Assembly: GCA_010692425.1 (NCBI GenBank)
Contig: JAAHHJ010000010.1
Coordinates: 44,807-108,806, forward strand
Direction of reading: 5' to 3'
Length of the DNA stretch: 64,000 nt
From: Symploca sp. SIO3C6
GTDB lineage: Bacteria > Cyanobacteriota > Cyanobacteriia > Cyanobacteriales > Coleofasciculaceae
Shown here: positions 27,525 through 36,863 of the stretch, one piece after another
Layout: every line of letters begins with the position of its first letter
Position numbering within the stretch: position 1 is the stretch's first letter
Position numbers and translations under genes: made by a program
Notes under the pieces: generated by a model
Told to the model about the DNA's origin: nothing
What the model saw: the letters and a program-made list of their open reading frames with translations, nothing else
Database searches by the model: none

Positions 27525-28958
27525 TTACAAAGAATTCAAAAATCGCACTAGGGCAGAACGATCGCTCTGAGACATATTTTTAAAAACCTGCTGAGAAGCC
27601 TCTGCTTCCCCACCGTGCCAGAGAATCGCTTCTTCTAGAGTGCGAGCTCTGCCGTCATGAAGATAACCGGAATAGGGCAGCACAGTCTGTGCTAAACCAA
27701 TTCCCCATAAGGGTTGCGTGCGCCATTCAGTGCCAGAGGCTTTGAAATCTGGTCTACCGTCGGCTAATCCTGGCCCCATATCGTGCAAGAGCATATCTGT
27801 ATAGGGATGAATTGTCTGGTTAACTAATTCCTGATACTCATGCTTGCCAGTGCGAAGTTGTGAAATATGGCAGGCGGCACAATTAGCTTCTGTAAACAGT
27901 TTCTCTCCTCGCTGCACCTTGGGATCATCAAGTAAAGTGCGGGCTGGCACTGCCAGAGTTTGGACGTAAATTGTTGCATCTTTCAGAGTTGGAAAATCAA
28001 TATCAGTGGAAGTATTTGATTCTGGAAACATGGGATTAGTGACGCCCATATCGTTGACATAGGCAGAAGCAGATTGCTGTAGTAGGTTAGGATTATTTAA
28101 CTTCCAACCAAATCTACCCAAAACAACCGCTTTTTTCTCCACATCCCAGACTTGATTAGGACGCCCTGAAATTCCATCTTGATTTTGGTCTTCTGGGTCT
28201 GCTAAGTCTAGGATAGTTTGTTCTGGAATCGCCTCTAATAAACCAAGACCAAATACAGGAGATGGTATGCGCACAGAAGTCATTACCTCTGGTGAGAGTG
28301 GCTCGCCATTAGCTAAGGTGATCTTAGCAATAGGCGATCGCAGTTGGTAGGTTGTTCCATCGCCATATTTACCTTCTTGCTCATGCCATTGAACTTCTAC
28401 TGTTGCCTCTGGAGCATGCCCATACACCCCTTGGTCTTGAATTTGGGTACCAAGTCCAGCAACAGGAGGAGCATTCCCTAAACTAACAGAGGCTTCTGGA
28501 TGATACTCGTAAATTGAGGCTTTGGTTTGCGGCTGAGTAGAATCGGGAAGTTTCGCTTTACTACTGTTGCTCACCCGCACCAGTAATTGCCCTTTCTCAG
28601 GCAAACCACGACCATTACGAATGTGACAACCAGCGCAGGAAGCATTATTGAATAAGGGCCCTAAACCTGGATTGACTCGGGCTGGTGGAGTCACAAAGAC
28701 TGCTTCAAAGGCAATATCACCATCAGCATGTTCATCTATTCCTTTTTCGTCTAAATTGGCAGAGGGCTGTTCATAGGCGGTGGAAGTGCGATTAAATACC
28801 GTCGTCTCCCCACCCGCCAAGGGTATCTGCAGTTTGGATGATAACTGAGCCTGAGTTAGAACAGTTGACAAAACTATTCCGAAAATCGCAGTTAATACTA
28901 ACAAGGTTAGGTATTTAAAAACCTTTCCCTGTGTCAAGTTACGTGAAAATGACTCCAT
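27525..28958 (-). CDS. Di-haem oxidoreductase (DUF1111, c-type cytochrome), IrpB-like
   Basis: The 477-residue exported protein has an N-terminal hydrophobic segment (about 13-36) as signal or anchor and two CxxCH haem sites. The first is CAGCH near residue 110 and the second CAACH near 360. Between them lies the region typical of DUF1111 di-haem 'thiol oxidoreductases'. It starts 15 bp after the imelysin gene, so both are one operon. Imelysin plus di-haem protein pairs are found in bacterial iron-uptake loci and the iron-regulated irpAB locus of cyanobacteria. A periplasmic redox role in iron acquisition is therefore inferred. Divergent from the pair is an iron-porin-type gene with a Fur-box-like sequence between them. 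Confidence 0.9.
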   Translation of the reverse strand: MESFSRNLTQGKVFKYLTLLVLTAIFGIVLSTVLTQAQLSSKLQIPLAGGETTVFNRTSTAYEQPSANLDEKGIDEHADGDIAFEAVFVTPPARVNPGLGPLFNNASCAGCHIRNGRGLPEKGQLLVRVSNSSKAKLPDSTQPQTKASIYEYHPEASVSLGNAPPVAGLGTQIQDQGVYGHAPEATVEVQWHEQEGKYGDGTTYQLRSPIAKITLANGEPLSPEVMTSVRIPSPVFGLGLLEAIPEQTILDLADPEDQNQDGISGRPNQVWDVEKKAVVLGRFGWKLNNPNLLQQSASAYVNDMGVTNPMFPESNTSTDIDFPTLKDATIYVQTLAVPARTLLDDPKVQRGEKLFTEANCAACHISQLRTGKHEYQELVNQTIHPYTDMLLHDMGPGLADGRPDFKASGTEWRTQPLWGIGLAQTVLPYSGYLHDGRARTLEEAILWHGGEAEASQQVFKNMSQSDRSALVRFLNSL

Positions 28959-28973
28959 AACTAAACCTTCAAA

Positions 28974-30152
28974 TCAACCTTGTACCAGTGGTAAGACTTC
29001 CTGCTCAATCGTGGAATGTAGCTTAAGTACAGCCTGCTGAGCCGCTTCCATCTTGACTTGAGCGTCGGGCTGATTAATTTTCGTCTCAATCGGAGTGGGA
29101 ATTGCGGCAATGGCCTCAATCGCCCTTTGCATTTCCCTCCTCACCTGTTGATCCAACTCTGGGTTAAGCTGAGCAACATAGTTACTCAAGCTCTTACCAC
29201 TAGTGCCAGCCTCAGGAACTTCCCCCAAATAGGCATTTTTGGCGCTTAGGAGATTATTTTTAAAATCCTCGAGGGAAGTATGGCTAAAGCGACTTTCTAA
29301 TCCCTCTGTTTCTTTTGTCTCTAAGGGTTCCCCTATTTTTTCATTTGCCACTTCATCTAGGCAACCCAGCATCCCTTGGACAATTTCCTCAACTCCAGCA
29401 TTCACTGTAGGATAGGCTCTATTTTCAATATCCCCTGCTGTTGCTAGCACTTGACGATAGGGAGGATTGCCATTAACTCCTTTCACCCAACTTGTGAGCA
29501 GATCATTGGCAGACTGATTAAATGCCTCTGCCAGAAATTTTAGATATTCCAATTTCCGTGGTGAGAAATCAGTCACTGACCTGTTATTATCGGCACCAAA
29601 GAGCAATAATTCGATTGTGTGGAAGCCTTTTTGAGTAGTTTGCAAGTTTTGGACGTATTCAAGGGTAAGTTGATCATTACTCTCTAGTACTGCCTTAACA
29701 TCAGTCTCATTAACTGGCCAGTCGTCCAAATCACCGTCATATCCTAGAGAATCTGCTGGCCCAAAGGCGAAAGCTTCGCTTTGTTCCCAAGGTGAGCGGG
29801 CAACAATCCAGCTCTGTTGAGCAGCTTGGAGAGTTTGTTGATTGGGATTTTTAACTAGGGCTTCCACTGTTGCCGACAGTAGCCCAGCTTTTACTACTAA
29901 CTGTTCATAGGTGGGAACGACTACTTGATCAGCAAAATCCCTAACCACTATAGCCTGGAGCCCACTAACCCCAGCACTAATTTGGTTTTCCAGTTGGTTA
30001 CTTTGTAAAGAGCTATTGGCATTTGCTGCTGATGGGTTAGTGCAACCATTACTCAGAGTCAAAAGACTAGAACATAGCACTAACCAGATAGATCTTGAGA
30101 GCCAGTGACGAGGGATAGGTAAACTTAAGCTTTCCTTAACCATTGATTTCAA
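28974..30152 (-). CDS. Imelysin family lipoprotein (IrpA-like, peptidase M75)
   Basis: The 392-residue protein has a lipoprotein signal: hydrophobic core near 20-34 and lipobox LSNGC. The mature part has the imelysin signature surroundings, including FGPADSLGYDGDLDDWPVNE, FHTIELLLFG with the conserved HxxE, and YPTVNAGVEEIVQGMLGCLDEVAN. Imelysins are periplasmic or outer-membrane iron-regulated proteins that bind metal without proven peptidase activity. The frame starts at 30152; a second Met at 30143 is possible. It is the first gene of a two-gene operon with the di-haem oxidoreductase. A Fur-box-like palindrome lies about 100 bp upstream. Confidence 0.92.
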   Translation of the reverse strand: MKSMVKESLSLPIPRHWLSRSIWLVLCSSLLTLSNGCTNPSAANANSSLQSNQLENQISAGVSGLQAIVVRDFADQVVVPTYEQLVVKAGLLSATVEALVKNPNQQTLQAAQQSWIVARSPWEQSEAFAFGPADSLGYDGDLDDWPVNETDVKAVLESNDQLTLEYVQNLQTTQKGFHTIELLLFGADNNRSVTDFSPRKLEYLKFLAEAFNQSANDLLTSWVKGVNGNPPYRQVLATAGDIENRAYPTVNAGVEEIVQGMLGCLDEVANEKIGEPLETKETEGLESRFSHTSLEDFKNNLLSAKNAYLGEVPEAGTSGKSLSNYVAQLNPELDQQVRREMQRAIEAIAAIPTPIETKINQPDAQVKMEAAQQAVLKLHSTIEQEVLPLVQG

Positions 30153-30243
30153 GAAATTTTCTCAATAATTTCCAATAGCTTACATCCCATAGATGATAGG
30201 TTAACTCTTTTTAAAAAAGAATAAATAATCAGTTTAAAGATAA

Positions 30244-30260
30244 AAATGATTATCATAATT
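30244..30260. promoter_or_regulatory. Fur-box-like palindrome between imelysin operon and porin gene
   Basis: AAATGAT-T-ATCATAA, with a perfect ATGAT-T-ATCAT core at 30246-30256, lies in the 260-bp divergent intergenic region. It matches the 7-1-7 layout of Fur sites in general form, in very AT-rich DNA. Both flanking units fit iron uptake, which makes iron control plausible. Confidence 0.5.
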
Positions 30261-30412
30261 AAAAGTCTAATTCTTACAAAATGGAGCTTTGAGCAGATAA
30301 AATCTTCTCAAGACAGTATTTATCTTCTCGGAATGCAATAATAGTTTATTGCATTAACTGGGATATGCAATTGATATATTCCCAATCTAGTTAATTGGTG
30401 TGAGGAAGTGAA

Positions 30413-32203
30413 ATGTTGACAATTTCGTGCAAATCTTGGTGGCTCAGTCCAGCGATTTTAGGGGCAATATTGTGGACAACGGGGGCAATCGCCACGGAAA
30501 CCAACTCGGTAGAGTTAGAGATTGCCCAGGCAAATATCTCTAATGGGCCTCCAATAGCTAATACTAGCCAAGACAGCACCCTAGAACAAATCAGGCGCTA
30601 TAGTAGGGGTAGTCGCCAAAAAAGCCTCAATCAAGTTACCAACGTCTCTCAGTTACGAGATGTTTCTCCTGGAGACTGGGCATTTGAAGCTCTGCGATCG
30701 CTTGTAGAGCGTTATGGTTGTATTGCAGGATATCCCGATGGTACCTTCCGGGGCAATCGACCATTAACTCGCTACGAATTTGCCGCCGGTTTAAATGCCT
30801 GTCTAGACCAGATTACACGTTTACTTGCCTCTGACAATGGTGGTAGCTCCGAAGACTTAGAAAGATTACAGCGACTGATGCGGGAATTTGAGGCAGAGCT
30901 AGCAACCTTAGGAACACGAGTGGATGGTTTGGAAGGGCGTGTAGCCTTCTTAGAGGATAATCAATTTTCCACTACCACCAAGCTAGAGGGAGAAGTTATC
31001 TTTGGTCTAGCTAGTGTATTTAACGGAGAAGATGTTAATGGCGATGATGTTGATCAAGTAGCTGTTTTCGGTGATCGAGTACGCTTAGAATTGAATACCA
31101 GTTTCACTGGCCAGGATTTACTATTTACGCGACTAGCAACGGGCAACTTCCCTGAATTTGCGGAGGAAACAGGCACCTTCGAGGGAGAAATTGGTTTTGC
31201 CCAGCCAGAAGATAATGATGTCGCCGTCGAAGTTTTGTATTATCAGTTTCCCTTTGGTGATAACACTGAAGTGTCAATATTTGCTACTGGGGGCGCTGCT
31301 GATGACTTTGCCGATACCCTTAATATCCTTGATGGAGACGGTGGTAGCGGTGCAGTATCACTGTTTGGCACACGTAATCCAATTTATTACACAGTTGAAG
31401 GGGCAGGATTAGGATTTAAAACTGCACTAAGTAACAATTTTGAATTAAGCGGCGGATACTTAGCCAATAATGATGAAGTCAACAACCCCTCAGATGGTAG
31501 TGGTTTATTTAACGGTCCCTATAGTGCCTTAGGTCAGTTAGTATTTAAACCAAGCGATAGTCTGAGTATTGGTTTAACCTACGTTCATTCCTATAGACAA
31601 AATGATACTGGTACTGGTAGTAGACTAGCTAACTTCCAGAGTACCCTAGAGGAGTTTTTTGATACAGATGTTGCTAATCAAACAGTAGGAGATTTCCTCA
31701 CTGACTTAGGATTTAGCACCGATATCCCCGTAATCAGCAATTCCTACGGCATCGAGTTATCTTGGCGACTATCTGAGCAATTTGTGATCGGGGGTTGGGG
31801 TGGTTACACCTTCTCTGATACCCTATCCACTGGTAATGGGCTAATTAATCGCGGCACGATTGAAACTTTAAACTTTGCTCTCACCTTAGGCTTCCCTGAT
31901 CTTGGTAAAGAAGGAAACCTAGGAGGTATCATTGTTGGGGTGGAGCCTTACGTAGTGAACTCGAGTGTCAATCAGGTTAACCCCTTGGCAGCAGCTAACT
32001 TAGCTTTAGCTGGGCTCACCGAAGACGACTTACCCATTGGTGAAGATGACGATATTTCTTTTCATGTCGAAGCCTTCTATCAATATCAGTTGACGGACAA
32101 TATCGCGATTACACCTGGGGTAATCTGGATTACAGCCCCCAATAACGATGAAGACAATGATGACTTGGTCATTGGTACAATCCGAACAACCTTTAGCTTC
32201 TAG
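30413..32203 (+). CDS. Iron uptake porin (SLH domain plus OprB-type barrel)
   Basis: The 596-residue outer-membrane protein has a signal peptide (about 1-27, ending AIA). An SLH domain at about 84-145 (VSPGDWAFEALRSLVERYGC, IAGYPDGTFRGNRPLTRYEF) binds peptidoglycan-linked polymer. A short coiled coil (about 155-190, EFEAELATLGTRVDGLEGRV) precedes a beta-barrel ending in a terminal Phe (TFSF). This is the cyanobacterial SomA/iron-porin layout. The ATG at 30413 has GAGGAAG 4 nt upstream. It is divergent from the imelysin/di-haem operon with a Fur-box-like site between, so an iron-responsive outer-membrane channel is the best reading. Which solutes pass cannot be told from sequence. Confidence 0.9.
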   Translation: MLTISCKSWWLSPAILGAILWTTGAIATETNSVELEIAQANISNGPPIANTSQDSTLEQIRRYSRGSRQKSLNQVTNVSQLRDVSPGDWAFEALRSLVERYGCIAGYPDGTFRGNRPLTRYEFAAGLNACLDQITRLLASDNGGSSEDLERLQRLMREFEAELATLGTRVDGLEGRVAFLEDNQFSTTTKLEGEVIFGLASVFNGEDVNGDDVDQVAVFGDRVRLELNTSFTGQDLLFTRLATGNFPEFAEETGTFEGEIGFAQPEDNDVAVEVLYYQFPFGDNTEVSIFATGGAADDFADTLNILDGDGGSGAVSLFGTRNPIYYTVEGAGLGFKTALSNNFELSGGYLANNDEVNNPSDGSGLFNGPYSALGQLVFKPSDSLSIGLTYVHSYRQNDTGTGSRLANFQSTLEEFFDTDVANQTVGDFLTDLGFSTDIPVISNSYGIELSWRLSEQFVIGGWGGYTFSDTLSTGNGLINRGTIETLNFALTLGFPDLGKEGNLGGIIVGVEPYVVNSSVNQVNPLAAANLALAGLTEDDLPIGEDDDISFHVEAFYQYQLTDNIAITPGVIWITAPNNDEDNDDLVIGTIRTTFSF

Positions 32204-32330
32204 CTAATACCAATTAAATTAAATATTGCTAAGCATGCTTGCAACAGTGCATTAGGCGTTAGTTTTATGGGGTAGGGGCGCGGCAATGCTGTACCCTTAC
32301 TCTTTCTATAAAGAATAGCAGGCTATAAAC

Positions 32331-32415
32331 TATAGCAGGAGGCAGGATGGTTATTATTGCTATGTGCTCGTTTTAGGCATTGAGCTTGTCCTAACTGATA
32401 TGGCTAATGCTATGA
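32331..32415. repeat. TATAGC-family element, diverged copy
   Basis: This begins TATAGCAGGAGGCAGG and ends GTCCTAACTGATATGG then GCTATGA. Its right end matches the right end of the outer element at 27269-27473 (CCTAACTGA(C/T)AT and TGCTAT). It sits in the 328-bp gap after the porin gene, which otherwise holds a degenerate GTAGGGGC-type hairpin near 32270-32302 and no gene. Confidence 0.6.
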
Positions 32416-32531
32416 AGTCTAAAATCTAGTAAGTGATTTACAATAGCAGCAAAGTATAAAAATGCAGAAAATCTTAAAGAGAGTTAAGATGCAGACTTCA
32501 ACTCAAAGATGAGCTCAAGCCTGCTCAAAAC

Positions 32532-33413
32532 TTGAGGATAGTAATCTTGGAACTTAAAGAAGACAACCCATTTCTCCAGCTTAAAGCTCGCAGCCTATTG
32601 CTCTGGTTTATGCTCATTAGCCTAGCTAATGGCTTGTTTTTTGGTCTAATGGTGAGATTTATTGACTTAGATCTAAATGATCCCATTATGACCTACATAA
32701 TTTACTGTCTCAGCTTTGGTTTACTATGCCTTTGGGTATTGGAACGATTTCATCAGCTGCAAATTAACCCTAGGTATGTGGTAGGAAACTTACCCAGTGG
32801 CTATCAATGGCTACCAGTTGTTGTTCTTGTTGCTGCCATCGTCATGTTTTCGATGGGTACGGCTTTACTTTTAGTTTACTGCTTATTCCTGATTGCACCT
32901 GCATCAGTCGAGTCCTTTCTAGGATCTCTTGCTACTGAGAGGGTAGAGTCATCCTCTGTACCTGCATTTTACACCATACTAGAAGTGTTTTCTTTCTTAG
33001 TAGTAGCCCCTATCACTGAGGAATTTATATTCCGAGGAGTCATTCTACAAAGATGGGCAAGCAAGTGGGGAACTACACCAGGAATCTGGTTTTCTTCAAT
33101 TGTTTTTGGCTGTTTGCATGTGAATCCTATTGGTTTATCAGTGTTTGGGATAGTGATGGCATTGCTTTATCTTAGAACACGCACGCTGATTGTTCCCATA
33201 ATTGCTCATCTACTGAATAATTTCTTGGCTATTTTACCGCAATTTTTATCAAACAATAATCTTAAAACTGACACTATTAATACTGATTATTATTTGTGGA
33301 TGGGATTAGTTTTTATAGCTTGCTCTGCACCTTTTCTAATTCATTTTATCTATAAAAAATGGCCGAATAAGCGTGTATCAATGCCATACTTTGCTAATCT
33401 TCGCAATCAATAA
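32532..33413 (+). CDS. CPBP-family intramembrane metalloprotease
   Basis: The 293-residue membrane protein has about seven hydrophobic segments. Motifs of the CPBP (CAAX prenyl protease/bacteriocin-processing) family are visible: TEEFIFRG (EExxxR type) near residue 158, FGCLHVNP with the conserved His near 190, and HLLNN near 227. These Glu and His residues form the active site within the membrane. Substrates are unknown; cyanobacterial members are usually of undefined function. The start is a TTG at 32532, chosen because the following LELKEDNPFLQLKAR segment is typical of the family N-terminus; the next Met is inside the first membrane segment. A single gene, convergent with the DUF3769 gene. 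Confidence 0.88.
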   Translation: MRIVILELKEDNPFLQLKARSLLLWFMLISLANGLFFGLMVRFIDLDLNDPIMTYIIYCLSFGLLCLWVLERFHQLQINPRYVVGNLPSGYQWLPVVVLVAAIVMFSMGTALLLVYCLFLIAPASVESFLGSLATERVESSSVPAFYTILEVFSFLVVAPITEEFIFRGVILQRWASKWGTTPGIWFSSIVFGCLHVNPIGLSVFGIVMALLYLRTRTLIVPIIAHLLNNFLAILPQFLSNNNLKTDTINTDYYLWMGLVFIACSAPFLIHFIYKKWPNKRVSMPYFANLRNQ

Positions 33414-33445
33414 AACCTTAAATTTGAAACTTGAGATTGGTAATA

Positions 33446-35899
33446 CTAACGAGTAACCCCCTCCACTACAGGACGAACCCCAGAACCATCAAATAGTCCT
33501 GGATTACCTCTCCAATTAAAATCGTTAATCCTAAAGCCAATAGAACCACGATCCTGAACTGGATTGTAACGCAGGAGGATATTGTAAGTGCGACGACTGT
33601 ATTCTATAAAGTAGTCGGTACTAATTTCTTCGCCACTATCTAAATTAAAGGCAGTCTGAAAACCAATGCGAAATGGACCATAAACTTGCTGGGTGATGCC
33701 GCCAGAGAGAATGCTTCGGTCTGCAATCCGGTCAAAACGGAAAGGCGATTCGCTACCACGTGTAACCTGAGTATAGCTGAGGTTAAAACCAGTGTAGTCC
33801 AAAAAAGGCCGGGAAAAATGACCCAGTTGTCCTGTTAAGCTAATCCTACCGCTAAGGGATTGTTGATCATCACCATTACTGTAGGCACTGGCAACACCTG
33901 TGATACTTGTAGTCAGTCGCAGGTTGGGAAGTATTGGTCTAGGGGTATATCGCAACCCTTGTGTAGGAGTAGCTGGCAAAGTTTTACCCCGCCAGAGTAA
34001 AAATCCACGACTTAGAGAAGCACTGGCTTGATAGCGCGTCAGGGAAATTCGGTCATTGTCACGATCATCTTCGAGTAATTCATCTCTATCTGTCCTAGCA
34101 TTAATATTCTGAATACCTGCCTGATATCTCAAACTAATGCCAGTTTTACCTAAAGGTGTGGGTGATGATGTGACAACAGCACCAATACTACTCTGAACAG
34201 TCTGGAAACCAAGGGAGCCATTAAAAAGGCGATCGCGGTAGCTATATTCTAAGTTGAGAGTATGAGGCAAGCGATTGCCAATGATATGGCGCAGTCGTAA
34301 ACTTGCCCGTAGTTCATCATCCAATTCACCTGGCTCTAAGCTGGTAAGATTAGCTCTCCCCACTAGATTGGTGCGCGGATTAAAGGTAGCTTCCAGTTGA
34401 GCTTTACCACCAAAGGCAGAAGGATTAACAATGCCTCCTTCATTATCGTCATCACCGAAGATTGCTCTTTGAACAAAATACTGAGGTGTAATACTAAATT
34501 CTAACTTAGGAGTATTAATTACTCCAAAAGTGCGCTCAATAAACAAGCCGCCGCGCTCATCATTATCAAATCCTAAATTGAATAGGGCTGGTTGCCTTTG
34601 GCGACGATCAATGATGACGCGATTACGCAAAATCGGTAAGGAAAAGCCCTGATCAAAAACTAGGCGAGGTTTAGAGGCAACTACTTCATCAACCTCCGGC
34701 GAAATCCTCCGAAACCGAGCTGTATTTGCCCGCAACTCTAATTCTGGTGGTGAAAAGGGATCGTTGGTAATCCTGACATTGGTGGCAACCGCCTCTGCCC
34801 CTTCAAATTCAATACTTTCAGCTTGATAACGAAATCGATTAAGCGTTCCTTCACCTTCAGGACTTTGTATACTCGCACTCCTTTGATTATCTTCAGAACC
34901 AAAAGAAGCTCCCACTTCAAAGGAATAACCACCTTGAGAGGTTACTCCTTGCAGGGGTTGCTCTCTGAGCAGGCGATCGCTAGATGGCCCTGCAGTTGCC
35001 TGAGCAGTGCTCTCAGTTTGGAGTTCACCACTAGCATTTAAAATTAAGCCGCTATCTTGAACAAAGTAATATTCAAAGCGCTCACCCCGCAGTACCTGCC
35101 CTCTGCGAGTAAGGGCAACATTGCCCTCGGCAACAATAATGCGATTGGGCAAGTTAACTTGCAGACGGTCTGCATCTAGTAGAGCATCTTGGAAGCGTAG
35201 TATAACATTACCTTCAGCCGTAATTATCTGCCGCTGTGCGTCGTATTCCTGTCTGTCGGCACTCAATTCAATCACGCTACCAGCTTCAATGGGAATATTA
35301 GCCTCAGTACTTTGCGATTCTTGCCCTTGAGGAGACTGGGATTGTTGACTACCTTGAGCTGAGCGGTAGGGAGTACTAGAGGCGGGTACACTAAACTCAA
35401 ATTCTCTGAGTTTTCCCCCTCGCTCTTGAACCAGAAGACGTTTAACAATTGTTAAAGGTACTTCTTTGTGCTCAGGATAACTGATATTCAATGCAGGACC
35501 TAGGTTGACAGCACTGTGATCAACCAAAGTAGGAAGGGTCAAATCCCCTTGTGAGTTGTTACTCCTAAGTTGTTGCTCCTGCCTTTCTTCTTCTTCCTCT
35601 CGAGTGGGTGGAGAAACTTTTATTTCTGGCGACGACTGCCGTGATGACTGCTTGCCTTGCTGCTGTTTTTGTTGTAAAGTCCCAATACTCGCATGATTTT
35701 TAATTCTATTTTTCACTAATGAAGATTCAACTGCCAAGGTTTCTGGCAAAGTTGCTGTAGGCTTGAGCTGTGTGGAAATATTTCCAGCCTTTAGTGAAAA
35801 AAGCGCTTCCTGCAAGACTTTATCTTCGCTAGCACTATCTTCAGGGTTGACAAATTGAACAATTTGAGGGGCTGCAGGCGGCTGAACTGGTTGGAGCAT
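33446..35899 (-). CDS. LptD-like outer-membrane protein (OstA-like plus DUF3769 barrel)
   Basis: The 817-residue protein has a disordered Gln/Ser-rich N-terminal part (1 to about 200). An OstA/LptA-type beta segment follows at about 205-300 (IELSADRQEYDAQRQIITAEGNV, ADRLQVNL, IIVAEGNVALT). A long beta-rich C-terminus with the DUF3769 features of cyanobacteria follows (RLRHIIGNRLPHTLNLEYSYRDR, later FLDYTGFNLSYTQ). The layout equals LptD, which inserts lipopolysaccharide in the outer leaflet. No clear signal peptide is visible at the annotated start, so the true export start or membrane route is uncertain. The gene stands alone on the minus strand. Confidence 0.87.
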   Translation of the reverse strand: MLQPVQPPAAPQIVQFVNPEDSASEDKVLQEALFSLKAGNISTQLKPTATLPETLAVESSLVKNRIKNHASIGTLQQKQQQGKQSSRQSSPEIKVSPPTREEEEERQEQQLRSNNSQGDLTLPTLVDHSAVNLGPALNISYPEHKEVPLTIVKRLLVQERGGKLREFEFSVPASSTPYRSAQGSQQSQSPQGQESQSTEANIPIEAGSVIELSADRQEYDAQRQIITAEGNVILRFQDALLDADRLQVNLPNRIIVAEGNVALTRRGQVLRGERFEYYFVQDSGLILNASGELQTESTAQATAGPSSDRLLREQPLQGVTSQGGYSFEVGASFGSEDNQRSASIQSPEGEGTLNRFRYQAESIEFEGAEAVATNVRITNDPFSPPELELRANTARFRRISPEVDEVVASKPRLVFDQGFSLPILRNRVIIDRRQRQPALFNLGFDNDERGGLFIERTFGVINTPKLEFSITPQYFVQRAIFGDDDNEGGIVNPSAFGGKAQLEATFNPRTNLVGRANLTSLEPGELDDELRASLRLRHIIGNRLPHTLNLEYSYRDRLFNGSLGFQTVQSSIGAVVTSSPTPLGKTGISLRYQAGIQNINARTDRDELLEDDRDNDRISLTRYQASASLSRGFLLWRGKTLPATPTQGLRYTPRPILPNLRLTTSITGVASAYSNGDDQQSLSGRISLTGQLGHFSRPFLDYTGFNLSYTQVTRGSESPFRFDRIADRSILSGGITQQVYGPFRIGFQTAFNLDSGEEISTDYFIEYSRRTYNILLRYNPVQDRGSIGFRINDFNWRGNPGLFDGSGVRPVVEGVTR

Positions 35900-36318
35900 C
35901 TTTGTAAAATTACCCGACAGGATTCCCTATGTTAAATCTTGGATGCTAGCTTGGATACCAGCCTTGGAATCATAACCGATCTGAAACTTTGTACATTGCC
36001 AATAGTGAGACATTGAAAAAATCCTGGGAGCTGCTTATAGGACACACAGACGAAGAAAACAGCTGTGCAGTTTCGCTTCCACTCGCATCATTCATAGAGG
36101 AGCGAGTCAGCTTCACCATCGGGAAATATTAACAACAGGGTGTGGGGGGTAGAGTGTCACAAAATAATTAGTATCTTTTTCTATTCCCACACTCTCAACC
36201 TTGTTCTTGAGGTAGGGTTAAATCCCCATATCTCAAAGATTTCTACACCCTCGTTAATGCTTTTATCTTTAAAATCTCCAACTCTTTGACTATCTCCTTT
36301 CTAGAATAAAGGAGACTA

Positions 36319-36411
36319 TATGGAACTTTCATCCCATATATCCCGTTTTGACACTCCCCCTTTTAGAAAAAGGGAAATTCTATGGAACTTTCATCCCATA
36401 TATCCCGTTTT
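36319..36411. repeat. 31-bp direct repeat, two copies
   Basis: TATGGAACTTTCATCCCATA followed by TATCCCGTTTT occurs exactly at 36319-36349 and at 36381-36411, 62 bp apart. The flanks are related too (AAAGGAGACTA against AAAGGGAAATTC). Between the copies stands the hairpin of an IS605-type end. Confidence 0.95.
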
Positions 36412-36680
36412 ATCGGGTTCCCAGGCACCCAACGATTGCCTTTTTGGCGTCGGATTTTCTCCTTTTAGGCGCTGTTAATTCAGCGCTGGGCGTTTCAAAC
36501 AGTAATAAGCTGTCTGGGTTTCGCCGAGTCCCGGCGTACCTTGAAAAATTTGTCACGCCTATCAATTATGAGCAAGTAACTCCGACTTCGCAGCCGCGAG
36601 CTATTTCTACTTCTATTATTATACGGCGAATGAATTCGCCGCGTCGGATTTCATCCCCGATTTAAAAATGCGGGGCTTCC
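36348..36680 (-). mobile_element. Minimal IS200/IS605-derived element
   Basis: On the minus strand the tract ends in a short stem (CCCTTTT/AAAAGGG) followed by GGGGGAGTGTCAA, a right-end signature also seen at 54153. Its other end is the stem CCCCG-N11-CGGGG with CATCCCC...GGGGCTT at 36652-36680, matching the hairpin style at 54749-54775. The interior (about 300 bp) is full of perfect stems: CCCG-TTTTAT-CGGG, GGCGCTG-N3-(T)CAGCGC(T) and GGCGAATGAATTCGCC. No TnpA or TnpB frame is present, so it would need help to move. The structured interior resembles the scaffold of a TnpB-associated guide RNA; that is inference. Confidence 0.55.
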
Positions 36681-36715
36681 ATCCTCCCGCACCTCTCTTG
36701 TAACAAGGATTACTT

Positions 36716-36760
36716 AACTTGACCTCTGGTCGCGTTAAAACTACAAGGATTCAAAACGTC
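36716..36760 (-). pseudogene. tnpB 3'-end fragment, copy 1
   Basis: On the minus strand TTTTAACGCGACCAGAGGTCAA encodes FNATRGQ, identical to a segment at 37071-37106, preceded by LNPCS where the other copy has LHPRR. Both look like the C-terminal tail of an IS605 OrfB (TnpB) gene. Only this short piece remains. Confidence 0.5.
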
Positions 36761-36863
36761 TCCCAATGCCCTATAGCGACGTATTTTCATCGTAGCAATC
36801 GATCAGTAAAGTAGTCCTAGAAAGACACGGTTTTAGACCCAAAATTTTCGAAAAATCACTCTC

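Larger units (their letters stand above)
35900..36863. other. Intergenic tract rich in repeat and IS605-type debris
   Basis: No protein gene is supported here. A 105-codon plus-strand frame at 36348-36665 runs through hairpins and a repeat and is not protein-like. The tract includes a 31-bp direct repeat, an IS605-type end pair and a short tnpB fragment, each listed separately. Confidence 0.6.

Noticed and set aside
36348-36665. A 105-codon protein on the plus strand
   Set aside because: The frame runs through several perfect hairpins, an exact direct repeat and IS605-type ends, with no ribosome binding site or protein-like composition.
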